From the NCBI GenBank assembly GCA_977006965.1, contig OZ345353.1:372001-436000 (forward strand): a stretch of 64,000 bases of DNA. Reading direction: 5' to 3'. Both the position numbers and the translations under genes were made by a program. Each line of letters begins with the position of its first letter. Positions within the stretch are counted from its first letter, which is position 1. Shown one piece after another: positions 1 to 10,405 of the stretch. The DNA comes from Phymatolithon calcareum (taxonomy: Eukaryota > Rhodophyta > Florideophyceae > Hapalidiales). Below the pieces are notes generated by a model that did not search any database, had not been told where the DNA came from, and saw nothing but the letters and a program-made list of their open reading frames with translations.

Positions 1-1
1 A

Positions 2-556
2 CGCCACATGACCGCACTCAAACGGCTCGTCCGCTACCTCTCCCGGCAAAAGGATGCCAGCGTCAACTACTCGCACGGTGCCGACCCAGTACTGCGCGCG
101 TATTCTGACACCAACTGGGAAGCGTGCCCGAGCACGCGAAGATCGCGCACTGGCGTCCCCGTCACGTACGCGGGAGACCTGATTTACTGGAAGAGCAAGC
201 TCCAGAAGTTAATCTCGTTATCTTCTGCGGAAGCAGAATATACCGCTGCCTCCGAGGCAGCTCAGATCATCGTATGACTGTACAACCTGGCCAACGAGTG
301 GAAGATACCGATCTGTGCCCCTATCGAGCTGAGAGTCGACAACAAAGCCGCTATCTCAATGTCCGTGGCAAACGGCGCCACAAAGCGCAGCAAGCATATC
401 GATATTAAGTCGCGCTACATAACAGAGCAAGTCCAAAGCGGCTTGATCGATATACAACACATCACTGGCACGAGGCAGCTGGCTGATATTTTCACCAAGC
501 CCCTAGGCAAGCAGAACTTCCTCGACAATCTGCGACTCATCCGCAATCACGACTAA
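2..556 (+). pseudogene. Ty1/copia retrotransposon fragment: end of reverse transcriptase and RNase H
   Basis: One frame runs from the window edge to a TAA at 554-556, broken once by a TGA at 275-277. It encodes the C-terminal part of a copia polyprotein. Typical RNase H landmarks are visible: AYSDTNWE, the SSAEAEY motif, RVDNKAAI, the KHIDIKSRYI stretch and a terminal LADIFTKPL. The aligned residue at the TGA is normally Trp or another large residue, so a single base change explains the stop. The 5' part (gag, protease, integrase, most of RT) lies outside the window. The family is not the same as the intact element at 9383-16084. The assignment to copia is firm; activity is unlikely. Confidence 0.9.
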
Positions 557-1341
557 GAGCCTGACCGGGGGTGCCATTCCTACACCTCCCCCAGTCTCTT
601 AATCGTTTTTCTTGCTAGTCCAACATCACCCACATATCGAGAGACTCGAGTGCATAGCGCACATGGGTGATCGCATGACTCGCCAGCCACATATCTGGCT
701 GGCGAAACAAGCACGCAACACACTGTGCCACCCAGCCGACAGGAGGTCGCGGGAAATATTGATTTTTGAGAATTTTTGTGCAGTGTAATGGAAGGAAGAG
801 CACATATGCAATGCTAAGGACTACCGACGCTAACCAATTAGTGTTGATAGACTTTACGATGCCTATTTTAAAAAAATCTATGCTTGACGGAAAGTAGGGA
901 CTTCCTCTTTTGCGGCCAGATAATTTGCAGCTGGTGCTTCTAGCATAACATAGAGAAAAACTTCGTTGCTCTCCAACCAGCTCATGTAATATGCGTTCTT
1001 TTTGGTTAACGAAATCTCGGTCTTCACCTTGAATGGAAGCTTGATCCTGCACGTGGAAACAATTCTCTGGTCACTACTAGAGCTCAAGCGGCGCAAAAAG
1101 GACCGAAAAGATATTAGTCGAGGATGGTTGGCGAGGAAGTTAGGATCAGTAGATAGCCATGACTTATGTAGGTATACCATATCAGTCATCGCTTGAGGCC
1201 GGCGACTGACACCTCCAATTCGTGACCGCCGCGCACAACTCGGACATCATGATCTTTCTTCCGCGCGCAGAGACCCGAGGGTATTAGAATTGCAATCGAT
1301 AAACGCTTCTCCTCTGCATCATCCTCCCATTCACCCATCAC
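557..1341. other. No gene recognised
   Basis: Just after the copia stop there is a short G/C-rich stretch that may be the remainder of its 3' untranslated end, but I cannot define an LTR. Short overlapping ORFs at 615-1189 have no recognisable motifs. Confidence 0.5.
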
Positions 1342-1833
1342 TTAGATTGGCCTAAAAGAGGTCAAGTCACAGTCATCACCGCTTTCTGACGCGCTTGATG
1401 ACACGTCTACTATGCTGTCATTGGCGCCATCCAGCACTCCCACTCCTGCAATAGCGGTCTCCGGTGCCACTGTGGGTGTACAAAACCGATTCAACCCATC
1501 AGGTGCCACCGGTACCTGATAAGCAGACGCGCTCCCGCCACCAGAAATTCCTAAAAATGATTAGAAATAGAACGAAAAATTAGCGCGAAAGTGGAAAATC
1601 GTACCTCCAAGTTTGGCCGGCATAGAACTAGATTGACGCCCGAACAAAGCCCGGGCTTCGCTGACTTTTTTACGTCATGTACTTCCAGGTACTTCATCAA
1701 ACGCAGGATCAAATTGTTTGATGACGCTGGGCTGCAACGGAGTACCATCCGGGCGAATATCTCGTTTGTTAGCCACAATGCCGCGCAGAGCTTCATCTGC
1801 TTTCTCGTACTTTCTCCGCTTCGTTCGGACCAT
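1342..1833 (-). CDS. Possible small two-exon gene, function unknown
   Basis: On the minus strand an ATG at 1833 opens a basic stretch beginning MVRTKRRKYEK. Splicing from a GT donor at 1682 to an AG acceptor at 1551 (132-nt intron with a T-rich 3' end) joins it in frame to a second open stretch that ends at a TAA at 1342-1344. The exons are 151 and 209 nt, giving 119 residues. The N-terminal half is basic and contains IRPDGTPLQPSVIKQFDP. The C-terminal half is Gly/Ala/Ser-rich and ends acidic (SESGDDCDLTSFRPI). I do not recognise a domain. The frame stays open upstream of the ATG, so an earlier exon is possible. It lies about 1 kb from a PIF-type transposase on the opposite strand and could be that transposon's accessory ORF or a host gene. 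Confidence 0.4.
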
Positions 1834-2202
1834 TTCTGCCACTTTATCACAGTGTAGATATGGCAAGGCTAATATGAATGAGTACGAGTATTTATAAGAG
1901 TTCAGTAGGAGCATTGTACAGAACATGGAATATAATTTTGGTACTTTTTGCGCCAATTTCAAAATATCATAATTTTAAAAAATATGAAAGAAAGATATCC
2001 TGACAATCCTCGTAAATATTTGACATGAGACTCCTTTCGTGTAGCACATACCACTAGCCAAATAGCCACGTATTGGGTGGGTGATAACAGACAGAAAGAG
2101 TACAGTACTTACGCAACGATAATTGCTTTATCGCAAAACGTCTGCAGGAGCGATTAAACAGGTATCGTTCTATAAGAGAAAAACTTTAAGGCCTGTTCTT
2201 TC

Positions 2203-2231
2203 TTATAAGGAGCATAGAATGCTCCTTATAA
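2203..2231. repeat. Perfect 13-bp hairpin (TTATAAGGAGCAT arms)
   Basis: TTATAAGGAGCAT at 2203-2215 is followed after a 3-nt loop by its exact reverse complement at 2219-2231. It lies in AT-rich DNA upstream of the transposase pseudogene. It could be part of a transposon terminus, but no matching copy is found downstream of the transposase. Confidence 0.8.
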
Positions 2232-2856
2232 CTCTAGAAGGGGGTCGTACTGGTCTTCCTCTTTCAAATGATATAATAACTATGAAAAAATATGATCAAT
2301 AGTGCATGCTGTTGACAGTTGAAAATCTCGAAAAACACCTAATTTCGCCGATTTCTTAGTTCTTTTCTTGCTGTTCATTACCCGTGGAGTATTTTTATTT
2401 TTGAAAATTTTATATCAAAATAAAGATCTCAGACACTTGATACTTATGACTATTACATATATTCTCGAAGATTGAATCTAACTTGCTGAACGCACTGTAA
2501 ACTAAAGCTCTAGAGCCATATAGATCCGAGCGCTCGGACAGCTCTAGAACAGCTGAATGACACCACTTGCATGCCACTGAGTAAGGCAAATACGGAATGT
2601 TTTTATGATTAATTTCTTATGTAAGTGAGCGATATTGGCAAAATTGATCACTCAAATAGCGCTCTCTTACACAAATAAGCGCTACATTTCACAAAAAACA
2701 GTTGTACTACTGTCATATCAAAATTTAATTACAATTCATACCTTAAAGATTGCCATTTGTACTCTTCACGAACATTGTAAGCGACACAATGCGAAGAGTG
2801 TATGATAACTGCAATCAGTAGCTGTAGTTGATCAGTTAAGCTCACTGTGATCTGCA

Positions 2857-3778
2857 GTGATGATCACAATGAGCCTAACTGGCGAGCAGTACCTCAGAAT
2901 AATGGATTCATGGGACCTGGCTGTTCCGCCGGCGGTATTCGACTACGCAGGTAGCGAAATTATTCGCAAGGCTCCACAGAGCCAGAACGTATGGAACTGT
3001 CGCTTCCGCGCCTTTTTTGGCACCACATCATCTGCTTGTGCAATCATGTGGTATCGTGTACATGTGCCGGAGCGATCAGCTTCAAGACACTTTCTTTTTG
3101 CACTTCTTTTTCTCAAAGTGTACGGCAACGAACATGAACATGCCAGCATTTGTGGAGTTGATGAAAAGACTTTCCGAAAATGGGCATGGTACCACGTCGA
3201 ACAGCTGGCTCAGTTAAACGTGGTATGTTCATTTGTTCAACACTTGTGTTTTTCCACTTAGTAATATTTCTAACTCGTCATTCAGATTGACTGGGCTAAG
3301 CGGTTTGAGGGCAGATCATTTGCCGGCTGCTGAATTAGTGTGGATGGCACAGATTTTGCCATAAACGAGCCAGTACCATTTGATCCGAGCTTCTATTCGC
3401 ACAAAATCAATATGGCGGGCCTACGTTACGAAGCCGAGAAGCGCCCACATCGGGCCATTCCGATGTAGGAGCTGCTCGGATGTTACTATTTTTCGTGCTC
3501 ATTTGAAACAGGCACTTCATCCAAGTGAAAGAGCAGTTGCCGACCGTGGATATAGAGATAAAAAATACATGACACCTTCACGGCTTACAGAGGATGAGCG
3601 CAGGCTTGCTGCTTCTATTCGCGCACGCCATGAAACCGTGAATGCGCGTTTCAAAAAATTTGGGGTATTGAGGGGCTTGTTTCGGCATGATTGCTCCAAG
3701 CAGTCTGTGTTTTTTCACGCAGTAGCTAATATTACACAGCTTATGATGGATACAGATCCATTATTTTTCGTAGAGTAA
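2857..3778 (+). pseudogene. PIF/Harbinger (IS5-like) DDE transposase, broken
   Basis: The first open part (2857-3261, candidate ATGs at 2860 and 2869) includes a helix-turn-helix-like stretch, GVDEKTFRKWAWYHVEQL. A likely intron follows, GTATGT at about 3222 to TTCAG at about 3285. Reading then continues with IDWAKRFEGRSFAG, a TGA, and ISVDGTDF, which carries the first catalytic Asp of DDE_Tnp_4/IS5-type enzymes. A frame change near 3470 leads to SDVTIF (second Asp), a VADRGYRD motif, and RARHETVNARFKKFGVL (catalytic Glu region), ending at 3778. The stop plus the frame change make it non-functional. Terminal inverted repeats were not found with confidence. Confidence 0.85.
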
Positions 3779-4028
3779 AGTTTTAGACTCTATGACTGGG
3801 TGCTCCAGTTCTTCGAGCTGTATCAGTCCACCTAAATAGATGGTGCACAATCGACATTACATGATAATTTTGCGAAGGTCAGGAATTTGTCTTTTTACAA
3901 TCTGCAAAATCAATATTTCCCGCAACCTCCAGGCACATGAGCGCTCTAGCCTATAAATAGCTAGAGTTCCACCATTTCAATAAACCAAGGAACTAGTCTC
4001 CACAATCTCCCACCAGTATGCTACAGAA
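3779..4028. other. No gene seen
   Basis: AT-rich spacer between the transposase relic and the piggyBac terminus. It contains a small hairpin, CTCTAGC to GCTAGAG, at about 3945-3967. Confidence 0.5.
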
Positions 4029-6576
4029 CTAGTGTCTATTTGATGGAAAATTTCCCTCAATTGAGGGAATGAGATTTATATAATTTTTGCACACACATCT
4101 ACTCACTATCGGTCGCATCTAATGCGTCCAGCTCATGGATATCTTCAACATGCTTAGCGAAACAGTTCCTACAAGTAGAAGTACAGCAAACATATAGTGC
4201 TGCACCGTCGAGCCTATTACGTGATGAGCACACAAGAGTTGTCTTCTTGACTTTGCACACTCTGCAGTTGTTTTGCACAGCAAAAGTAGTCATCATGCCA
4301 TTCGCGGTTTTCATTTTCTTTGTTGTCGGCGTTAAGTGGGTTCCAACACCACTCCGAGAGGCTAGTGAACGTTCAGGAGTAACTGAACGTTGACGCATAT
4401 TGCGCGCATCGAAGGAGTTATCGATAAGTTGCTGAGCCAGTACTTCATAATATCTTCGCTGCGTTATGTAGTCCTACGACTCTGGATGAGCACCAGAGAA
4501 CAGAAGCCAGCTATCAAGCACGCAGATTGACAGAAGTGATGTGCTCACTCGAAATGACCAGTCGTGGGTGCGTACTTTCTTCTCCATGTTCAAACCATCT
4601 TGTCGACTTCGATTGCGCCTGTCTATTTGCGCGCACGCAGAGTAATATGTCTCGCATACTTCAGGCTGGCGCACGGAGAGTTCCACACGAGGAGGTCCAT
4701 TGTCAAGCTGACGCCAGCGAACACGATTGTACGGCTTACCTTCCATGGTCGTCGAGGTTGTCGAAATAAAATATCGCCGTTCTCTGTCAACCCACATAGC
4801 CGCCATCATGGAAGGCTCACCATTCAAAGATTTTCGAACCATAGAGATACATTCGCCCCTTTCCGAAAGCTCCATTCTTGACAGATAATCCATGGGATAC
4901 TTTTTAGTCGCCGTTTTGATGACTCCAATGAACTTTAGACCTAAACGGAGAAGCATATCGGAAGATCCAACGCTCGCAAAGTATGAATCCGCACATGCAA
5001 TGCGCCTTGTCCCGGAGTATGCGGCCACAAGACGGCGCAGAACTGCTGTACCATGTGCCGTTTCGCTTTCGAAATCTTTTAGCTTCTCGTCTTCTGGAGT
5101 TGTCACCAGCTCGAGATGTAGCATAATACAACTTCTTCCACAAGCCGAGTTCTGTGTCTCGCAGCCGTTTTCCGGCTTTCGGTCAATGGCGATGTACTGA
5201 GGTAGGCCAATTTCGATCCAATGACCTCCGTTACCGTACCATCGAGATATAGACTCATCGTCGCAAATAAGATCAGACGGAGACACAGCGCGCTTTCTGT
5301 TTTCATTAATAGCATCGACAAAATCTTGAACGAGCGTCCAGCGGTACTGCGCAGACGACACAGTACCCTTTTCACTTGGTTGCATGCTGACCGTAATGCA
5401 TCGCGTATATTCGGCGAACCTGTCTCTGGGCATCCCAGTGCTTGAAAACGAAGGAGCCGGGATGTACTTGTTCGGCCTCGTAGTCTTCCATAAATCGCTC
5501 TTAGCCCCGAACTCAATCCTTGTCATGAGGATGAGCACGCCGAAAAACTTAACAAGCTCTGAAACTGTAGTCTCTTTTCGTCCAATTCTTCTCAGCTTAG
5601 CGGACGTCCAAGAAGCAATTTTTCGCAGGTGTAATTGAGGAAACATGGACAAGAAGCAATCGTACGGAGTATGGAGCCCAATGCCAGCATTTTCGGATAA
5701 GTAGTCTCCGTTGACAGTGCGAACTCTCCAGAACTGACGGGAACCCTTCCCCCAATCGGGCATAGCACCTTCCTCTCATACCATGCCACGCCATGAGCAA
5801 CAGTATTCGGCTCGCGGTCGGGTTTGAGGACATCAATCTCCTCTTGTGACGCTTGGTCCCAAGAGCCTTGCAACGCGTAGGCGAGAGAGCCAGGGAGAGG
5901 TCGTTCAACGCTTCTGAGAGTTTCTTCCGAGCTTTTGAGGCCTCTTGAAGAGCTTTTGGTTGCCACTGGAGTCATTGAGCTGGTGTTTCGCGATGAAGAT
6001 TGGCGCAGGTGAGTACTGTAAGCGGGCCTTGGCGTTGACGCGCTTTGCCGCTGCTGGTTCGGTTCAAGCTGCTGAGTGACTGAAATATCATCGTCAGCGC
6101 TCCCTGCCTTGATGTTAACAATCTTAACTGTCGAAATCTTAGTCTTCATCACCGGTTGCCAAACTAGCACCCATCTCACGCGAAGTGATGTGCTCGCGCG
6201 ACCGTTCATTTCGTCCACAAGTACCTCTTGAACTGTGCCGTTCACCTTTTTCGACTTGGACAAGGCCCCATATAGTCTGCAGCACTCTGCGATACTGGTT
6301 ACAGGCGTTGCTGTTGAGTGTACGGGTGCACCAACCACTCGGCGCGGGTCTTTTTCTCGTGGCATGGTGGATGTGATTCTTGTAATTGACCAGCACATTT
6401 TCGTTTCCAGAGCCGAGCGAAGCTTTTATATCCTTATAGTTCCGGTACTTCTCACGCAGAGTACGACCTCGCCTTATTAAATGTGGCGCGAATGACACGT
6501 TCCGCATTCCTTTTACAAACGTTTTTGAGCTTTTAAAACACCCTTCAATTGAGGGGGTTCGTCAAATAGACACTAG
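4029..6576 (-). mobile_element. piggyBac-type element P1 flanked by CTAG
   Basis: Both ends carry the same terminal sequence: CTAGTGTCTATTTGA at 4029-4043 and its reverse complement at 6562-6576. Each end also has a subterminal copy of a CCCTCAATTGAGGG-like palindrome (about 4052-4068 and 6541-6556). The internal gene reads leftwards. No duplication lies outside the terminal CTAG, so CTAG itself (4029-4032 and 6573-6576) is the best candidate for the target-site duplication; piggyBac elements normally use TTAA. Two further copies of the same family lie at 20290-24191. Element length is about 2.55 kb, normal for the family. Confidence 0.85.
4099..6365 (-). pseudogene. piggyBac transposase (DDE_Tnp_1_7), one frameshift and one nonsense codon
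   Basis: The conserved start MPREKDPRRVVG at 6365 is shared with the copy at 21747. The N-terminal quarter has CCRLYGALSKSKKVNGTVQ and a KIVNIKAG stretch. Comparison with the second copy places a 1-nt deletion near 5735, between GGRVP and RQFWRVR. The catalytic core follows from there to 4474. The three Asp motifs are CDDESISRWYG, CADSYFAS and WVDRERRYFIST. A TAG at about 4474 separates the core from a C-terminal Cys-rich zinc-ribbon (CRVCKVKK, then CTSTCRNCFAKHVEDIH) that ends at 4099. Everything downstream of the shift is otherwise open, so decay is mild. Role when intact: cut-and-paste transposase of element P1. Confidence 0.88.
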
Positions 6577-7100
6577 CTACCTGTGATTCACCTTGCAAGC
6601 GATTATTTTGTCTTGTCGTTTGGAATATTCCTTTTCATCTTCAATTCAAAGCGGTCTCCTTCGATTGTCGCAAGCAAGAAACGATGAGTCCAAACTAAAC
6701 GTCCGAAATCAACTACTTAAATGAGAACGTAAGCGAAGGATTGTAGCACAACGAAAAGTCTCTCAGGTGCAATGATAATTGACAAAGGGAGCTTCAATTT
6801 AACAGAAATCCAATCGAATCCTTTGATTGTCAAAATTTTTGATCGAAGCATTTCCGAATACTGATTTGTTTAGACGCGCTTACAGCTTCGCGAAATAACT
6901 CCCCTCGTCTCCATCGCCGCGTTATCTTTCCTTGTGGATTACCATTCCTGTATTTTTCTGGTTTCAAACGGTTCATACGTTCTTTCGCCCTTGTCCTTCG
7001 CAGCATTTTGAAAGCCAAGATTTCTCGTCGGTTTGAAGCAGCTTGGATCCGACATTGTTGGACCAACACAGGGTTCAGAGGCTATCCGTCCTTCCTTGAG
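6577..7100. other. No gene recognised; transposon debris
   Basis: A minus-strand open stretch at 6830-7069 is basic (RRTRAKERMNRLKPEKYRNG) but matches nothing I recognise. It could be a decayed transposon ORF. Confidence 0.4.
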
Positions 7101-7131
7101 CCAGTGGTCCAAATAATATTTGGATCACTGG
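7101..7131. repeat. 15-bp inverted repeat hairpin
   Basis: CCAGTGGTCCAAATA at 7101-7115 pairs with 7117-7131 around one central base, with a single mismatch. It sits about 20 bases from the boundary of a LINE-B fragment. Confidence 0.75.
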
Positions 7132-7149
7132 TTGAAGAATAATAGTTCT

Positions 7150-7560
7150 ACTTCAAGTGGTCAAATTGAGACACTCAATATTCTTCTTTGCTTTCATTAT
7201 GTCCTCTTCTCTACTAGATTATTCTTCTGTATCTTCGAGGCTCTTCTAATTCCGTAGCAGGCGCAAGGAAAACTTTTCCACTTGATGTTGTCTTCTCATC
7301 TCTGGTGGTTCTAGTCGACACAAGGCTCATATTCGGTCGTGTCGGTGCCCTGCATACTTTGCGAAGAGATGCTTGTATAATAGTCCTTCTGCGTATTCGA
7401 GAGCCGAACGTAATCGCATTGTCATTGGCGTCACGAGTAGATCATATTCCCATTTCGGCAAAATTTGACACTTGATTCTGATGCATGTCGTCGGTTCAAA
7501 TCCTCGGGCGTTAACTCCGATCTTCTGCAGACTATCAAATCTTGCTGCAATCACACTAAG
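7150..7560 (-). pseudogene. LINE-B reverse transcriptase fragment (post-RT region)
   Basis: The minus-strand translation includes IGVNARGFEPTTCIRI and LPKWEYDLLVTPM, followed by AEGLLYKHLFAKYAGHRHDR. These match the same region of the better preserved LINE-B copy at 38436-40870 (GVNVRGFQPVTCIRI, LPKWEYALHVTPL, AQHRHGRMRVLCRL). The nucleotide match continues to about 7150, beyond the last open reading frame. Only the part downstream of the RT core is present. It is a dead fragment. Confidence 0.8.
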
Positions 7561-8650
7561 AAACTCATTATTTGACTGCAGTCAGCCAAAATCTTTGCAC
7601 TCGAAAAGTTACCTTGTGCTTCAGCACATTAGTTGTTTATCCTTGGAATAAAAATGTATACTATCTCAATCTCCGCTAAAGGTTCCAGAAACTTAGAAGT
7701 TTAGTAACTCATTAGAGCTGTGTCGGTAATGCAATCGCATCCTATAATGCTGCTGGGCCTGACCCATGGCATCCGAGCGAGCTTCATCCCCGGAAATCCG
7801 CTCCGCCAAATTAGTGTTCAAGAACAAAAGGGATGGGAGGGTGGGAGAACAATGAGAACAGTGCCTCGATACGGTCGAGCGAACGGGGGCGGAGGTTAAG
7901 ATGCGGGATGTAGCATGATCGAAGACTGGAATTTGATCCAGAGCTGGTCTCCTTCGGACCGGCTCTTATTGTCGCGAAATTTCAGTTTGGAGCTTGTTAT
8001 TGAGACCGACCAGGGGCACTCGCAATGAGCAACTTAAGAGTCGGTTCAATCTTGAACACAAGACTGGAGCTACTCGCGATGAGCAACTTAGGAGCGGGTA
8101 TGTTCTCGTCGAAGTCAATGGTCATGGACCTTATCGCTTGGTACCGTTGCGAAGCAAATTTAGATGGTTGTTTTCTTACTTGCTAGCCGAACTCCATCGA
8201 TGAATGAGTTCGGCGTCTTTTGTAGTCTTCTGCGAAGAGCACAAAGAAATCAAAACATCTCCTAAGCTTAAGTGGTGCTCCAATTCCGTACCCTACAATT
8301 GGTATTCCTAAGATTGGATTTTGCGCGCACGTGTTAAATTCGGTGAAATAAGGAAATGCACGTAAGAAACCGTGTACCCGTCTTGCGAATCGCGTGGATA
8401 CAGTTTCGTGTAACTATAGGAAAGCGCTTGTGCTGCGGAGTCAATAGCTTCCTTTTTGCGTCTGAATTTCACTTCGCTGATTACCAGCATTCATCAGGTT
8501 TCCTCTCTCAAGTCTTCTCGATTGCTACATCATCTCTTATATTGGTTTGCGACACTTATGGTGCTATTGCCGGCTACGAGCTGGATACCCGGGAAACAGG
8601 GTTTTGTGCAGCCAAACGGTAATGCGGTCAAGCTGGTCTGCACACGTGTG
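7561..8650. repeat. Non-genic stretch with a dispersed degenerate repeat (about 7737-7990)
   Basis: On the minus strand, about 7990 to 7737 matches 33830-34225 on the plus strand. Shared blocks include AAGAGCCGGTCC, CTCCCACCCTCCCATCCC and AGCAGCATTATAGGATGCGAT, and a residual peptide GQAQQHYRMR at about 7745. It looks like an old coding region of a mobile element present twice here. The remainder up to 8650 shows no recognisable gene. Confidence 0.55.
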
Positions 8651-8810
8651 CAGGCATTGGGAGCAACATGTTTCACTTTATTGGAGCGTGTAGTAATAGA
8701 GTTCCATTATGCTGCAATAGTTTGCGGACAGAACCATTATGTTGCAACAGATTGACAACGGCCATTAGTAATGCAATAGTGTTGGTTGGTAATGGGGAGT
8801 CATTAGACAT

Positions 8811-9330
8811 CTACGGCAAGTCTAAGAGAATTTGCTGCTCGGCATCTTCACTTAGGCGTTCAACAGTTCGGGGGGTGTCCTTGTTTGACATTGCAGTCAC
8901 GACTGTACCTACTTCCCAATAGTGTCGATTCACTTTGAGGAACAAAAGAGATTCAAATAGCAATGGAGTTATCCTCTGCCGATTTGTTTTTGCAGTTTTA
9001 TCCACGTGGGCATGTGTACACAAAACAAGGTACATCCAGCTGGTCAGGTTGGCCTGTTCGGCGGGAAGTGATTGTCTTCACGGTATCGTCGTTCTTCTTC
9101 ATAAGCGCCTTGACAACAGACTGCGGTTTAGGCTTCGGTGCCATTCTTGGAACGGACAGAATCGTCGCAGTAGCGTGGTAGGGAGTCGTCGCTCTGTTCA
9201 CAGATAGACACCAATTTGACGATGGGAGAAAAGATGGTCGGGTAGACTTCACAAATACCTCTACGTAATAGTCGTACTCAGCCAGGATGATCTTCATTTT
9301 ACAGTCAATATATGCTTCATAGTCGGTCAC
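8811..9330 (-). pseudogene. hAT transposase C-terminal remnant
   Basis: The minus strand encodes ITPLLFESLLFLKVNRHYW, which resembles the hAT dimerisation (hATC) end and is similar to SLLFGALMFLKVKRTNW in the relic at 29124-29402. The adjacent frame at 8998-9330 is basic and Lys/Pro-rich. The remnant is internal to the short hAT derivative and is not functional. Confidence 0.6.
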
Positions 9331-9382
9331 GAAACATTACGTATTGCAATACCACGAACAGAACCATTACTGTTGCATTACC

Positions 9383-9707
9383 TGTCATGGAGCTGACATA
9401 CACGGCGCATGGAAAGTTTCCCAGGATGGGAACCAAGGCACTCTGCAAATGCAGACACACTCCTTCACGCCCTTTTCTGGTACTATTTCTCCCGCGTTTA
9501 CGTTTACGGTAACAATGTACGGATTTGGTAGTCTAGTTCTGCAGTTCCCCAAGTTCTGCAGTTCCCCAGTACTGTAGCTCTCCAGAGCAGTACATAAGCA
9601 ACCTGCTGAGTCCTGAATAGCAGACTCGGCAGGGATAAGTAAAGTGGCAAGGTCAAGAAGACTTTGCTGGCTTATCCCGCCTTTCACAACTGGTCTTTTG
9701 GACGACA
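9383..9707 (+). repeat. 5' LTR
   Basis: 325 bp, TG...CA ends, preceded by TTACC. The left flank is the hAT derivative. Confidence 0.93.
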
Positions 9708-9740
9708 TTTGCAAATCAAATCTAAAACACCAAAACTACG

Positions 9741-9842
9741 CACCCACCAACCAACCAAACAACCAACCAACCAACCATCCATCCATCCATTCATCCATCC
9801 ACCAACCTACCAACCTACCAACCAACCAACCAACCAACCACC
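9741..9842 (+). repeat. CCAA/CCAT tetranucleotide microsatellite in the retrotransposon leader
   Basis: About 100 bases built from CCAA and CCAT units lie between the 5' LTR and gag. A second short repetition in the leader is the unit CATCCACCGGTCATTA at 10089-10104 and 10130-10145. The leader from 9708 to 10405 is otherwise non-coding. Confidence 0.9.
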
Positions 9843-10405
9843 GTATAAGAATAAGCAAGTTTATCTGCTTGACGATCAATTTTGGAGAAAGTCCCTTTCT
9901 TTACTGATTTATTTCTTTAAAGAATTGTGACTTCTGGACAAAAGAGGATTCTAACAAATTTTGTTGCTTTCTCTTTGTTCACGGACAAAAAGTGAATCGA
10001 CAATCAGATAAAAGACAAGTGGTCAATCACCGTTGGAAACCGCCGCTCGCACGTTTACCGCCAGTCACGCTTCCACCATTTCAACCTTCATCCACCGGTC
10101 ATTATCATCAACCTTTCTCGTCAATCAACCATCCACCGGTCATTAGCATCAATCACCTATCCACCATTATTAAGGCATCATCTTCAATTCACGTGACAAT
10201 TTCGTGTCGAAACATATCAAGAATAAGATTTTTGTTGAAATAAAATTTCCAGCTGTAATTCAGCATCAGCTCTATCTAGCTGATAACTTTTAAATCTTTT
10301 TTTTAAAAAAACATTCCTGCTAAAAAAAAAAAAGATTCTAAAGTTGGATTAATTTTATGATACAATATAACAAACAACAATTCTGTCAACACTGACAATA
10401 TCATC

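Noticed and set aside
2187-2215. GGCCTGTTC start as a Harbinger terminal repeat
   Set aside because: No inverted counterpart was found downstream of the transposase before the piggyBac element.
9385-9714. Minus-strand frame repeated identically at 15762-16094
   Set aside because: It is the reverse strand of the LTR; the identity is due to LTR duplication, not to a gene family.
10089-10160. CRISPR-like repeats in the retrotransposon leader
   Set aside because: Only two clear copies of the unit with degenerate surroundings, in a eukaryotic retroelement.
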